Part shown: piece by piece, positions 1 to 8,390 of the stretch | How the letters are laid out: every line of letters begins with the position of its first letter | Numbering within the stretch: position 1 is the stretch's first letter | From: Streptomyces sp. DH41 | GTDB lineage: Bacteria; Actinomycetota; Actinomycetes; Streptomycetales; Streptomycetaceae | Reading direction: 5' to 3' | Length of the DNA: 64,000 bases | NCBI RefSeq assembly: GCF_029813785.1 | Contig: NZ_JARVKY010000005.1 | Span: 62,001-126,000, forward strand | Translations under genes and position numbers: made by a program | Notes under the pieces: model-generated | Databases searched by the model: none | What the model was told of the DNA's origin: nothing | What the model saw: the letters and a program-made list of their open reading frames with translations, nothing else

Positions 1-99
1 GTCGATCGCGAAGTAGACGCCGATGCCGACCCCGGAGACGGCCATGGCCACCGAGAACGGGGTCATCTCCCCGGAGAACGCGACGAGCACGAGCCCCAT
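1..99 (-). pseudogene. MFS transporter fragment, cut at window edge
   Basis: The minus strand reads MGLVLVAFSG followed by a segment ending SGVGIGVYFAID. This resembles a late transmembrane helix of major facilitator proteins, where a small-residue run is followed by GVYFA(I/V)D. The open frame runs off the left edge. Upstream of the ATG at 99 the frame has no membrane-like sequence and meets a stop near 220, so the first half of a normal transporter is absent. I read it as a 5'-truncated relic. A short novel membrane protein or an upstream frameshift cannot be excluded. Confidence 0.4.
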
Positions 100-251
100 C
101 CGGGCTGCGCGACGGGAGCCGGCCGCCCCGCCGGTGCCGTTCCGGCCGGCGGCGTGCGTCCGGAGTGCGAGACGTGCACGGCGGTGCCGTTCTCGGCCGC
201 TCGGTAGCCGTTCCTGCCCTCATGATCTCTCCGCCGCCTCACCCTGAGGAA

Positions 252-293
252 ATACCCCCCTCCCGTATATGGTTACATACGGGTAGGGGGTAT
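252..293. promoter_or_regulatory. Long inverted repeat, CsoR-like operator candidate
   Basis: Two 17-base arms at 252-268 and 277-293 match at 15 of 17 positions and are separated by 8 bases. Each arm has an outer ATACCCCC-type block and an inner CCCGTAT block. Runs of C and G bounded by ATA and TAT are typical of CsoR-family metal or sulfur sensors; that link is inference. It lies about 90 bases before the exporter start at 386 and probably controls it. Confidence 0.5.
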
Positions 294-385
294 CTGTCCG
301 CGGTGGATGACCGTAACGGCGGTCAGACCCCGTGAAGCAGTGCCGACGGATGGAGATCCTGCGGGCACCGAGCGAAGGAGACGAC

Positions 386-1834
386 GTGACCACCACGACG
401 AGGCAGCGGGCCGGGATGATCCCGCTGCTGGTCATCGCGACCGCCCAGCTGATGCTGGTGCTCGACGACTCGATCGTGAACATCGCGCTGCCGAGCATCC
501 AGCGGGACTTCGGTGTGACGGCGGAGCACCTGCCCTGGGTGGTCAACGCCTACATCCTCGCGTTCGGAGCACTGCTCCTGCTCGGTGGCCGGGTCGGCGA
601 CCTGTGGGGGCGCCGCCGCACGTTGCAGCTCGGTATCGCGGTCTTCGTGATCGCGTCCCTGGCGGGCGGGCTGGGGCAGAACGTCACCATGCTCATCGTC
701 GCCCGTGCCGTGCAGGGCGTCGGAGCGGCGCTGACCGCCCCGAACGCGCTGGCGCTGATCACGACCACGTTCCCCGACCGCAAGCTGCGTGACCTGGCGC
801 TGTCCCTCTACGGGGCGATGTCCGCGCTCGGTATCGTCGTCGGACTGCTCCTCGGCGGTGTGCTGACCGACCTCCTCGACTGGCGGTGGGTGTTCTTCAT
901 CAACGTCCCGTTCGGCCTGCTTGTTCTCCTCGGCAGCCGCACTCTGCTCGCTGCCGGCCGTCACTCCGGCCGGGTCGGCACGGTGGGTGCGGTGCTGGGT
1001 ACGGGCGGAATGGTCGCGCTCGTCTACGCGATCACGAGGTTCGGCGAGGACGGCTTCACCGACCCGGTCGCGCTGGTCCTCCTGGCGGCGGCCGCCGTAC
1101 TGCTCGTCGCGTTCGTCCTCACCCAGGCCCGCAGCGCCAGTCCTCTGGTGCCGCTGAGCCTGTTCAGGGACCGCAACCGCTCCGGCGCCTACCTGACCAT
1201 GCTGCTGCTGGCCATCGGCCCGATGGGCACGTTCTACGTCGTCACCCTCTACCTCCAGCAGGTGCAGCAGTTCAGCCCCCTTCGCACGGGAGCGGCATGG
1301 CTGCCGTTCGCCGCCGGACTGGTGCTCGGTGCCGGCGCCGCCCCGAAGCTCCTGCTGAAGATCGCTCCCCGTTTCGTCGCCGCCCTGGGCGCGCTGCTGA
1401 GCGCGCTGGCCGCGTTCTGGTTCTCCACGATCACCGTCGACACGGGCTACTGGCCGCACCTGGCGCCGGCGATGTTCGTCCTCGCGCTCGGTTTCGGTCT
1501 CGGCGTCCTCGCCCTGACCCAGGCCGCGGTCTACCGCGTCGACGCGGACAAGGCCGGGATCGCCTCGGCCCTGCTCAACTCCGCCCAGCAGATCGGGGTC
1601 GCCCTCGGCCTGGCCGTACTCGCCGGGGTCGCCGCCACCGTCACCGCGCAGCCGGAGAAGGCCGCACTGGGCACGGGCGAGGCACTGGTCGCCGGATACG
1701 GCACGGCCCTGACCGTCGCCGCGGGCATCCTCCTCGCCGCCGGCCTCCTCGCCCTCACCACCCTCAGCGCCCACCCGGCCACAGAACAGCACGGGCCTCA
1801 GCCTGTGAAGACGCACACCGGGGCGGGGGACTGA
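386..1834 (+). CDS. MFS drug exporter, DHA2 (EmrB/QacA) family
   Basis: A 482-residue integral membrane protein predicted to expel toxic compounds using the proton gradient. The LDDSIVNIALP motif lies at residues 26-36 and the loop motif GGRVGDLWGRRR at 67-78. A glycine-rich fifth-helix region is followed by WRWVFFINVPFG. These features and the many hydrophobic segments fit the 14-helix DHA2 family. The GTG start at 386 is chosen because GAAGGAG lies just upstream; an in-frame ATG at 332 has no ribosome site. No cognate regulator gene is adjacent. The substrate cannot be deduced. Confidence 0.92.
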   Translation: MTTTTRQRAGMIPLLVIATAQLMLVLDDSIVNIALPSIQRDFGVTAEHLPWVVNAYILAFGALLLLGGRVGDLWGRRRTLQLGIAVFVIASLAGGLGQNVTMLIVARAVQGVGAALTAPNALALITTTFPDRKLRDLALSLYGAMSALGIVVGLLLGGVLTDLLDWRWVFFINVPFGLLVLLGSRTLLAAGRHSGRVGTVGAVLGTGGMVALVYAITRFGEDGFTDPVALVLLAAAAVLLVAFVLTQARSASPLVPLSLFRDRNRSGAYLTMLLLAIGPMGTFYVVTLYLQQVQQFSPLRTGAAWLPFAAGLVLGAGAAPKLLLKIAPRFVAALGALLSALAAFWFSTITVDTGYWPHLAPAMFVLALGFGLGVLALTQAAVYRVDADKAGIASALLNSAQQIGVALGLAVLAGVAATVTAQPEKAALGTGEALVAGYGTALTVAAGILLAAGLLALTTLSAHPATEQHGPQPVKTHTGAGD

Positions 1835-1993
1835 CGGGTCCGGTCGGTGCCTTCGGAAGGGCGGCGGGGGTGACTCCGTTCCCCGCTGGGTTCCTGCGGG
1901 CGCTCTCGGAGCGGGCGCCCTTCTCGGCCTCTCGGTCAGTGGGACCGCGTCAGGGCGGGTGCCACCTCGTTGTCGCCGCAGGCCCGCCGGGGC

Positions 1994-2031
1994 GAGAGCG
2001 CCACGGGGCCGTCGGCCCGCGAGGCGCTCTC
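1994..2031. terminator. Two-tier hairpin between convergent genes
   Basis: A perfect 9-base stem (GAGAGCGCC with GGCGCTCTC) encloses a second stem (GGGCC with GGCCC around GTC). It sits between the ends of the exporter and the hydrolase, so it could stop transcription from both sides. There is no T-run, as is usual in Streptomyces. Confidence 0.6.
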
Positions 2032-2057
2032 ACCTCGTGTAGGGGGCGGTGTGCCCG

Positions 2058-2687
2058 TCAGTGAGCGGCACGGCCCTGCAGGGCCGAGGTGACGAGATCG
2101 CTCTTGGTGAGTCGGTCTCCGCCGGTGACGGCCGACGCCCAGGTGTCGGTGGTGGTGACCGCGGCCCAGTTCGAGTGCAGCAGCGTCATCAGGGTCTCGT
2201 GGACCTGCTGCGCGGAGGCGGTCCCGGCCTCGTTGGCGAGGTGGATGGCGCCGGTCGCGTCGGAGAGGACCTCGACCGTGAGACCGAGGGGCTCGGCGGC
2301 GGCGGAGGTGGACAGGACGCAGTTGTTCGTCATGTAGCCGACCAGGGTCAGCGTGTCGATCCCGTTCTCCCGGAACCAGTCGGCGAGGCCGGTGGAGGTG
2401 AAGATGTCGGAGAAGCTCTTGGTCACTCGCTTGGCCGTGGAGTCGAGGCGGCGCTCCACCTCGGGGTGGAGTTCCCAGCCGGGCGAGCCGGCCGCGAAGA
2501 CCGGGAACCCTTCGGGGGACTCGTGCTGCAGGGCGACGACGGGCATGTCCGTCTGCGCGGCGGTGTCCAGGGCGCGCAGGATGTTCGCCAGCGATGCGTC
2601 GCGGGGCGGGTACTGGATGCTGAGCGGTCCGTCGAAGTACTCCTGCTGCACGTCGATGAGGACAAGGGCGCGGCGTGGGGCGGTCAA
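2058..2687 (-). CDS. Isochorismatase-family cysteine hydrolase
   Basis: A 209-residue cytoplasmic hydrolase of the isochorismatase/nicotinamidase superfamily. The expected triad is visible: Asp12 in LIDVQQEYF, Lys90 in VTKSFSDIF and Cys123 in GYMTNNCVLST. Family members hydrolyse amides or vinyl ethers such as nicotinamide or isochorismate. The substrate here is unknown. It is transcribed away from an AraC/GlxA-type regulator at 2807, a common pairing that suggests control by that regulator. Length is normal for the family. Confidence 0.9.
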   Translation of the reverse strand: MTAPRRALVLIDVQQEYFDGPLSIQYPPRDASLANILRALDTAAQTDMPVVALQHESPEGFPVFAAGSPGWELHPEVERRLDSTAKRVTKSFSDIFTSTGLADWFRENGIDTLTLVGYMTNNCVLSTSAAAEPLGLTVEVLSDATGAIHLANEAGTASAQQVHETLMTLLHSNWAAVTTTDTWASAVTGGDRLTKSDLVTSALQGRAAH

Positions 2688-2806
2688 CGTTCTCTCCTGT
2701 TCCTGGCGGATGCGGCGCGGAGGGCGCCGCGGACTCCATCCTCACGGGGCCGCGGCCACTACAGTGAGTGGCAGAAAAGCAGTTAATCGATGAGATCAGG
2801 ACAGGC

Positions 2807-3859
2807 ATGCGCATCGCCATTCACGCCTTCGACGGGATCACCGCCTTCCATCTCGCCACTCCTCTGCTCGTGTTCGGCGAGGTGGCCCGGCAGGGCCTGG
2901 CCCAGGGGTGGACCACCACGGTGTGGAGCGCGGACGCGCACCCGGTCCGCACCTCGGAGGGGATCCTGATCGGTGATCTCGCCGGGCCCGCCGCGGCGGA
3001 ATCGGCCGACCTGCTCGTGTTCCCCTCCTGGCCGACCGACCTCCCGGAACCGGACGGCGAGTTCGTCGCCCTGATCCGGGACGCGCACGCTCGCGGGGCG
3101 GGGATCACCGGGCTCTGCCTCGGCGCGTTCCCCGTGGCGGGCAGTGGCGTGCTCGACGGCCGCACCGCGGCCACCCACTGGGCCCTGGCGGAGGAACTGG
3201 CCGAACGGTATCCCGCCGTGGACGTGCACGCGGACGCCCTGTACCTGGACCACGGTGACGTGCTCACCTCGGCCGGCACGGCCTCCGGGCTCGACGCCTG
3301 CCTCCACATCGTCCGCGACCGACTGGGATCCGCGGCGGCCACCACCGTCGCGCGCCATCTCGTCATCGCGCCCCACCGGGAGGGCGACCAGGCCCAGTAC
3401 ATCGACCGGCCCGTGCCCGACGATGCCGCGGGGCCCATCGGCGACACGATCACCTGGGCCCTGGCCAACCTCGACCAGCGCCTGTCCGTCACCGAACTCG
3501 CCGCCCACGCCCACATGAGCACCCGCAACTTCTCCCGCCGCTTCTACGAGACGACCGGCATGAGCCCGGCCAGGTGGGTCCTCACCCGCAGGCTCGACGA
3601 GGCCCGCAGACTGCTGGAGTCGACCACCTGGAGCATCACCCGCATCTCGGCGGCATGCGGGTTCGCCAGCGCCGTGACCTTCCGGCAGAACTTCACCGCG
3701 CACTACGCGACCACACCGACGTCGTACCGCCACCGCTTCACCCACCACACGGGAGCGGCCGGCTCCGCACCGGAACCCTTCCCCCGGTCGGAGGGAGCAC
3801 CGGCACAGACACGTCCCGTCGCCCCCGAAGAGGCCCGCGCCCGCTCCGCGAGCTGCTGA
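2807..3859 (+). CDS. GlxA-type AraC regulator with DJ-1/PfpI domain
   Basis: A 350-residue transcription factor. The first half is a DJ-1/PfpI-like domain with GLCLGAFPVAGSG near residue 102. The last 100 residues hold the two helix-turn-helix motifs of AraC proteins (SVTELAAHAHMSTRNFSRRF and later ISAACGFASAVTFRQNF). The ATG at 2807 is preferred because AGGACAGG lies upstream and the protein then begins MRIAIHAFDG, where the domain normally starts; a GTG at 2768 is the alternative. It is divergent from the cysteine hydrolase with 119 bases between them, and probably controls it. Confidence 0.92.
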   Translation: MRIAIHAFDGITAFHLATPLLVFGEVARQGLAQGWTTTVWSADAHPVRTSEGILIGDLAGPAAAESADLLVFPSWPTDLPEPDGEFVALIRDAHARGAGITGLCLGAFPVAGSGVLDGRTAATHWALAEELAERYPAVDVHADALYLDHGDVLTSAGTASGLDACLHIVRDRLGSAAATTVARHLVIAPHREGDQAQYIDRPVPDDAAGPIGDTITWALANLDQRLSVTELAAHAHMSTRNFSRRFYETTGMSPARWVLTRRLDEARRLLESTTWSITRISAACGFASAVTFRQNFTAHYATTPTSYRHRFTHHTGAAGSAPEPFPRSEGAPAQTRPVAPEEARARSASC

Positions 3860-3954
3860 CGGGACTTGCGGGTGCGCGGATCGCGGCGGGTTCCAGCTTC
3901 CCTGTCCGGTGTGCGGGGCGGTGACGGGAGGGGGTCACAGGTATCACGGCCGGA

Positions 3955-3971
3955 CGGTGCGTTACGCACCG
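3955..3971 (+). terminator. Short hairpin after the GlxA-type regulator
   Basis: CGGTGCG and CGCACCG pair perfectly around TTA, about 95 bases after the stop. With the hairpin at 4054 it occupies the 316-base convergent gap 3860-4175, in which I see no gene. Confidence 0.45.
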
Positions 3972-4053
3972 GTCGCGGCCGACCGGTCGTGACTCCGGGC
4001 TTCCGGAGCACCGTCAACGTCGCCCCACACATCTGACCGGGCCGCCCTTGGGG

Positions 4054-4083
4054 CCGTACCGACTCCCGAGGAGGGCGGTACGG
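4054..4083. terminator. Hairpin in convergent gap
   Basis: CCGTACCG (4054-4061) pairs with CGGTACGG (4076-4083), and the interior can pair CTCC with GGAG around CGA. It lies between the regulator and the minus-strand CGNR gene, consistent with a bidirectional terminator. Confidence 0.5.
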
Positions 4084-4175
4084 GCAGGGCGGGCATCGTC
4101 ACGTCAGGGCGCAGTCTGTGCCCGGGTTCGGGACAAGGTCCACCGGCGGCCCGGTCGGCCTCCGCACCCGGGCCG

Positions 4176-4772
4176 TCAGGCAGGAGCTCGGTCTTGCCTG
4201 CGGGCGTAGGCGCGGGCTGCTCGGACGCGGTCCCCGCAACGGGTGGAACACCACTGACGGCGCGCATGGGTGCGCAGGAGGAACCGGTCGCAGGGGGATG
4301 CTTCGCAGCGTGCGATCCGAGACGCGTCGTCGCCGGTGAGCAGGGTGGTGGCGTCTTCGGCGATCTGGGCCATCGCGTGCTCGACGAGTCGCGTCACGGG
4401 GTGCGCCGGCGTCCGGTGGAATCCTCCATCCGGTGCGTGGCGCAGCAACGGCGCGCTGGGGACCTGCGCCAGGGCCCGGTTGACGCCGTCCAGGGCTTGC
4501 TGTGGGGGAGCTTCGCCTCCCACCTGTGCCGCGAAGAGGAGGCGCAGGTCGTCCCGAAGCCCCGCGAGCTGGTTCTGGCAGTACGCCAGCAGTGCCGTCC
4601 GAGCGGGTACTAGGCCGTGACCGATGAGCCAGTCGGTGGCCTCCTCGGGGGTGCCCAGTTCGTCCGCGCGGTGTCCCCCGGGGAGGGGCGCCGCGCTGTT
4701 GAGCAGCGCGAGACTGACGTGCTCGTCAGCTCCGGGGGCGGGTGGGAGTGGGATCTTCGACATCTTTCTCAT
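4176..4772 (-). CDS. CGNR zinc-finger protein (ABATE-type)
   Basis: A 198-residue protein ending in a treble-clef-like cysteine motif: CEASPC followed 17 residues later by CSTRCGDRVRAARAYARRQ. This matches the CGNR zinc finger at the C-terminus of ABATE-domain proteins, putative stress-linked DNA-binding regulators. The usual GNR reads GDR here. The N-terminal two-thirds lacks other recognisable motifs. Two ATGs, at 4772 and 4763, are possible; neither has a clear ribosome site. It is divergent from the luciferase-like gene at 4865, and the shared spacer carries repeated TTACCGTG boxes it may bind. Confidence 0.83.
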   Translation of the reverse strand: MRKMSKIPLPPAPGADEHVSLALLNSAAPLPGGHRADELGTPEEATDWLIGHGLVPARTALLAYCQNQLAGLRDDLRLLFAAQVGGEAPPQQALDGVNRALAQVPSAPLLRHAPDGGFHRTPAHPVTRLVEHAMAQIAEDATTLLTGDDASRIARCEASPCDRFLLRTHARRQWCSTRCGDRVRAARAYARRQDRAPA

Positions 4773-4842
4773 GGTAACAGTTCAGGTATTCCGTGAGCTT
4801 CCTGTTACCGTGGATTCACGGTAGAGAACATTATTTACCGTG
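4773..4842. promoter_or_regulatory. Repeated TTACCGTG boxes in divergent promoter
   Basis: GGTAACAG (4773-4780) is mirrored by CTGTTACC (4802-4809). TACCGTG and CACGGTA form a palindrome around GATT at 4806-4823. TTACCGTG recurs at 4805-4812 and 4835-4842, exactly 30 bases apart. This clustering between two divergent genes suggests an operator array. Confidence 0.5.
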
Positions 4843-4864
4843 AGAACGAGAATCGAGGAGCCGT

Positions 4865-5932
4865 ATGACCCCCGCACCGCCTTCGGGCACCGCCCCCTTC
4901 GCCCTGTCGGTGCTCGACAACGCGCACACCGCTGTCGGGCAGACCGTTGAGGAAGCCTTCGGCGAGGTCATCGCGCTGGCGCGGCTGGCCGAGCGGCGGG
5001 GGTACCACCGGTTCTGGATGTCCGAGCACCATGCGATGCCGGGTGCGGCGACCTCCTCGCCGCAGCTGATGCTGGCGCGGCTGACCGGTGAGACGGACCG
5101 CATCCGGCTCGGCGCGGGCGGGATCATGCTGCCCAACCACGCGCCGCTGGTGATCGCCGAGCAGTTCGGCATGCTGGAGGCACTCGCCCCGGGACGGATC
5201 GATCTGGGACTGGGGCGCGCGCCCGGCACGGACCTGCCGACCGCAGCGGCGCTGCGCCGGCACCACGACGCCAACGACGGCTTCCCGCAGCAGGTGCTGG
5301 AACTGCTCGGGTTCCTCGGCGACGATTTCCCGGACGGCCATGCCTACCAGAACGTCCACGCGGTGCCGGGGCCGTGGCAGGCGGACGAGAACCGTGTGCC
5401 CCGCCCCCAGACCGCGCCGGAGACCTGGATACTGGGCTCTTCGCCCCACTCGGCTCGCCTCGCGGCCGAGCTCGGCCGCCCCTACGCCTTCGCGTTGCAG
5501 TTCGGCGACGCCGACGTGGTCTCGGCCCTGCGGCTGTACCGGGAGAACTTCCGTCCCTCGGAGGTCCTGGCCGAGCCGTACACGCTCGTCAGCGTCGGCG
5601 CGATCGCGCACGAAGATCCCACCGAGGCCCGGCGGCAGGCGGCCTCGTCGGCCATGGCCATGCTGCGGATGTTCCAGCGCAAGCCCTACAGCCTGCTCCC
5701 TCCGGAGGAAGTCGAGGCATACCCCGCCACTCTCCAGGAGCGACAGATCATCGATGCCTACACCCACCGCTTCCTCAACGGAACCGGTCCGCAGGTGGCC
5801 GCGGCCCTCGAACGCCTCCACGCCCGCACCGGGGCCGACGAGGTGATGCTCGTGGTCGGGGGTCACTCACGCCGGGTCCAGGCACGCACGGTCGAGCTCA
5901 TCGCCGACCACTACGCACTGCCCTCACCGTGA
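4865..5932 (+). CDS. Luciferase-like flavin monooxygenase
   Basis: A 355-residue LLM-class flavin-dependent oxidoreductase with a TIM-barrel fold. It shows the early segment RFWMSEHHAMPG, then RIRLGAGGIMLPNHAPLVIAEQFG and GRIDLGLGRAPGTD, which are hallmarks of the bacterial luciferase-like group often called MsnO8-like. Members use reduced flavin and oxygen. The substrate is unknown. GAGGAG at 4855-4860 supports the ATG at 4865. It is divergent from the CGNR protein and probably regulated through the box array between them. Confidence 0.92.
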   Translation: MTPAPPSGTAPFALSVLDNAHTAVGQTVEEAFGEVIALARLAERRGYHRFWMSEHHAMPGAATSSPQLMLARLTGETDRIRLGAGGIMLPNHAPLVIAEQFGMLEALAPGRIDLGLGRAPGTDLPTAAALRRHHDANDGFPQQVLELLGFLGDDFPDGHAYQNVHAVPGPWQADENRVPRPQTAPETWILGSSPHSARLAAELGRPYAFALQFGDADVVSALRLYRENFRPSEVLAEPYTLVSVGAIAHEDPTEARRQAASSAMAMLRMFQRKPYSLLPPEEVEAYPATLQERQIIDAYTHRFLNGTGPQVAAALERLHARTGADEVMLVVGGHSRRVQARTVELIADHYALPSP

Positions 5933-5949
5933 GCTCCGAGCTCGAACGG

Positions 5950-5974
5950 CACCAGTGGTGTCGCCGAGGGCGAC
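5950..5974. terminator. Pair of small hairpins
   Basis: CACCA-G-TGGTG (5950-5960) abuts GTCGCC-GAG-GGCGAC (5960-5974) just after the monooxygenase stop. Weak but placed where a terminator is expected between convergent genes. Confidence 0.35.
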
Positions 5975-6119
5975 GACTCTACGCCGAGGCCCCTCGACGC
6001 GGAGATTGGAGGAAGGACGACGGAGGCATGCTGCGCCTGGCGCCGTCGACGCACTGGATGCCCCGCAGCCACCTCGAGGACCTGGTGAACAGCATCACCG
6101 TGACGTACAGGGAACTGAT

Positions 6120-7577
6120 TCAGGCCGGCTCGGTGGCGGGCCGCTGTGCGGCGATCTTGAGGGACTCACCCATGGTGAGGAAGGGCGACCAGGTACGGGC
6201 CAGCCGTTCCACGGTGAAGCCGGCTTCCAGGGTGTAGGTGGCAGCGACGATGATCTCGCCCGCCTCGTCGCCGACGATGTGGACACCCAGCAGGCGGTCC
6301 GTCTCAGCGTCGGAGACCAGCTTGACCATGCCGTGCGGACGGCGGCTGACCATCGTCCTTCCGATGTGCGCCAGGGGCAGGACGCGGACCTCGTAGGGTC
6401 GGCCGCTCTCGCGCGCCTGCTCCTCGGTCAGGCCGACGCCTGCGGCGGCGGGCGAGGTGAAGGTGACGTGCGGCAGATGCCGGTAGTCCAGGGTGCCGGT
6501 CCCGTCGCCGTCGAAGGCGTTGGCGACGGCGAGTTCCGCCTGGGCGACGGCCACGTATGCGAACTGGCGGGCGCGCCCGGTCACGTCGCCGGCGGCCCAG
6601 ATCCGCGGGTGGGTGGTGCGCTGGTGCTCGTCGACGACGACCTCTCCGGCAGGGCCGGTCTCCAGTCCGGCGGCCTCGAGGTCAAGCGCGTCCGTGACGG
6701 GCCGGCGGCCGGTGGCGACGAGGAGGCGCTCGGCGGACAGGGTGCTGGTGCCCGTGCCGTCGTCGACGGTGAGGACGACCTGGTCGCCGGAGGGCGCGAC
6801 ACGTACCGGCGTGACACCGGTACGGAAGGAGATGCTCTCCTCCGTCAGGGCCTCCTCCAGTGCGGCGGAGACGGCGGCGTCCTCCTGCGGGGTGATGCGC
6901 GGCGCGATGTCGACGACGGTCACCTTGGCGCCGAGTCGTGACAGGGTCTGCGCCTGCTCCAGGCCGACGGCATTGGCGCCGATGACGAGGAGGGTCTCGG
7001 GGACGCGGTCCAGATCCATGGCGGTGGTGGAGGTCAGATGGTCGACGTCCGGAAGGCCGTCGATTGCCGGGAGCAACGGTTCGGCGCCGGTCGCGATCAG
7101 AACGTGCTCGGCGGTGATCTCGGTGTGACTTCCGTCCGCGTGTGCCACGGACAGTACGGGCGGTTCGCCGCCGGCGCCGCCGCCGAAGGAGGCGGTTCCC
7201 TGAAACGTCTCGATGCCCCGGGCCTTGGCGAGGGCCGCGTTGGCGCCCGGAAGTTGGGCGATCATGTCGCGCTTGTCCTCGATCAGGACGCGCATGTCCA
7301 CGGGGCCTGCCGTGGTGGTGACGCCGGGGAAGCGCCCGGCTCCGGCGTCCGCGCGGGTTGCGGCGGCGGAGATCAGGAGCTTGGACGGCATGCAGCCGGT
7401 GTTGGGGCAGACGCCGCCGTACGCACCGCGCTCGACGAGGGCGACCGTCTTGCCGCGGCCCCGGGCGGCCATGGCGGCGGTGACCGCGGCCGGGCCGCTG
7501 CCTATGACGGCCAGATCGTAGCGGGGGGTGGAGGGGTAGGGGCTGGTGTCGTGCTGCGTGCTCATGAGGTGGGTCAC
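6120..7577 (-). CDS. Class I pyridine nucleotide-disulfide oxidoreductase
   Basis: A 485-residue FAD flavoprotein of the mercuric reductase/dihydrolipoamide dehydrogenase group. It has the N-terminal nucleotide motif AVIGSGPAAVTAA, the redox-active pair Cys57/Cys62 in GVCPNTGCMPSK, a second nucleotide motif near the middle (LLVIGANAVGLEQAQ) and a C-terminal dimerisation domain. The family's HPxLTMxE segment, whose His is the catalytic base, reads WSPFLTMGE, so the His is Ser. The start is GTG 7577; ATG 7565 is an alternative. It is divergent from TetR, which probably represses it. The substrate is unknown. Confidence 0.9.
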   Translation of the reverse strand: MTHLMSTQHDTSPYPSTPRYDLAVIGSGPAAVTAAMAARGRGKTVALVERGAYGGVCPNTGCMPSKLLISAAATRADAGAGRFPGVTTTAGPVDMRVLIEDKRDMIAQLPGANAALAKARGIETFQGTASFGGGAGGEPPVLSVAHADGSHTEITAEHVLIATGAEPLLPAIDGLPDVDHLTSTTAMDLDRVPETLLVIGANAVGLEQAQTLSRLGAKVTVVDIAPRITPQEDAAVSAALEEALTEESISFRTGVTPVRVAPSGDQVVLTVDDGTGTSTLSAERLLVATGRRPVTDALDLEAAGLETGPAGEVVVDEHQRTTHPRIWAAGDVTGRARQFAYVAVAQAELAVANAFDGDGTGTLDYRHLPHVTFTSPAAAGVGLTEEQARESGRPYEVRVLPLAHIGRTMVSRRPHGMVKLVSDAETDRLLGVHIVGDEAGEIIVAATYTLEAGFTVERLARTWSPFLTMGESLKIAAQRPATEPA

Positions 7578-7594
7578 TCGCTCCGGGATTGAGG

Positions 7595-7648
7595 TAGACA
7601 GACCTGTCTGTCCGTTGACCGTGAAGGTAGACAGATCAGTCTGCTAAC
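7595..7648. promoter_or_regulatory. Two TetR-type operators
   Basis: Two related imperfect palindromes, TAGACAGACCTGTCTGTCC (7595-7613) and GTAGACAGATCAGTCTGCTA (7628-7647), fill the 80-base spacer between the flavoprotein and tetR. They share GTAGACAGAYC. Their position and symmetry fit binding by the adjacent TetR protein, which would control both genes. Confidence 0.6.
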
Positions 7649-7657
7649 GTCAAATTC

Positions 7658-8239
7658 ATGCCTTCCGCATCACTCCGCCGCCCCGCCCGTGACCGCATCC
7701 TGGACACCGCGGAGCAGCTCTTCTACACGCATGGAATCCGCGCCGTCGGCGTCGACAGGGTGATCGCCGAAGCGAAGGTCGCCAAGGCGACGCTGTACAC
7801 GCACTTCCGCTCCAAGGACGAGCTCGTCGCAGAGTGCCTGCGCCGTGACGCCGCGCGTGTCCGCGCCGGTCTGGCCGAGGCCGCCCGCGCGACACCACCC
7901 GGCCCAGCCCGCATCGGCGTGCTGTTCGACAGTGCGGCCGCGAGTGCGGCGGAGCCGGGCTACCAGGGGTGCGGCTTCATCAACGCCGCAGCCGAACACC
8001 TGCCGGGCCCCGTCGGCGACATCATCGCCATGCATCGTGCCGACCTGCTGGCCTTTCTCACGGAGAACGTCGACCGGGAGGCTGAGGATGAGCGCGCCGC
8101 GGTCGCCCGCGTGATCCTGTCCCTCCTCGACGGAGCCAAAGTCGCCTCGATGTCCACAGGACCCGCCGCCTTCACCGACGTCAGGCCGACAGCCCTCGCC
8201 CTGGCCACCTACCCCTTGCTGACCATTCGGTCGGAATGA
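7658..8239 (+). CDS. TetR-family repressor
   Basis: A 193-residue regulator with the N-terminal TetR helix-turn-helix: RDRILDTAEQLFYTHGIRAVG, then IAEAKVAKATLYTHFRSKDELV. The rest is the ligand-binding half, which is not sequence-diagnostic. There is no ribosome site before ATG 7658 and a TAACGT element lies eight bases upstream, so the mRNA may be leaderless. It probably represses itself and the divergent flavoprotein gene through the paired operators between them. Confidence 0.94.
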   Translation: MPSASLRRPARDRILDTAEQLFYTHGIRAVGVDRVIAEAKVAKATLYTHFRSKDELVAECLRRDAARVRAGLAEAARATPPGPARIGVLFDSAAASAAEPGYQGCGFINAAAEHLPGPVGDIIAMHRADLLAFLTENVDREAEDERAAVARVILSLLDGAKVASMSTGPAAFTDVRPTALALATYPLLTIRSE

Positions 8240-8390
8240 CCTTTCCAGCCCGGTGAACGTGAGCCAGGAACGTTCTCAACGGCACGGCATCGTCTGAATC
8301 TACCCGCTCGGAGTCAGACGCGGATCTGCGCGTCGAGTGGTGCAACTCCCGTTGAGGAACCGCAAGTCAGGACTGGCGAGTCAAACAGCT

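Noticed and set aside
6028..6237. Possible 69-residue gene starting MLRLAPSTHW with a purine-rich ribosome site
   Set aside because: It has a good GGAGG site, but most of its second half is antisense to the flavoprotein end and I recognise no family. Possibly a relic; not firm enough to call.
8255..8275. GAACGT and ACGTTC inverted half-sites after tetR
   Set aside because: Only six bases per arm with no promoter or gene to control nearby; likely chance.
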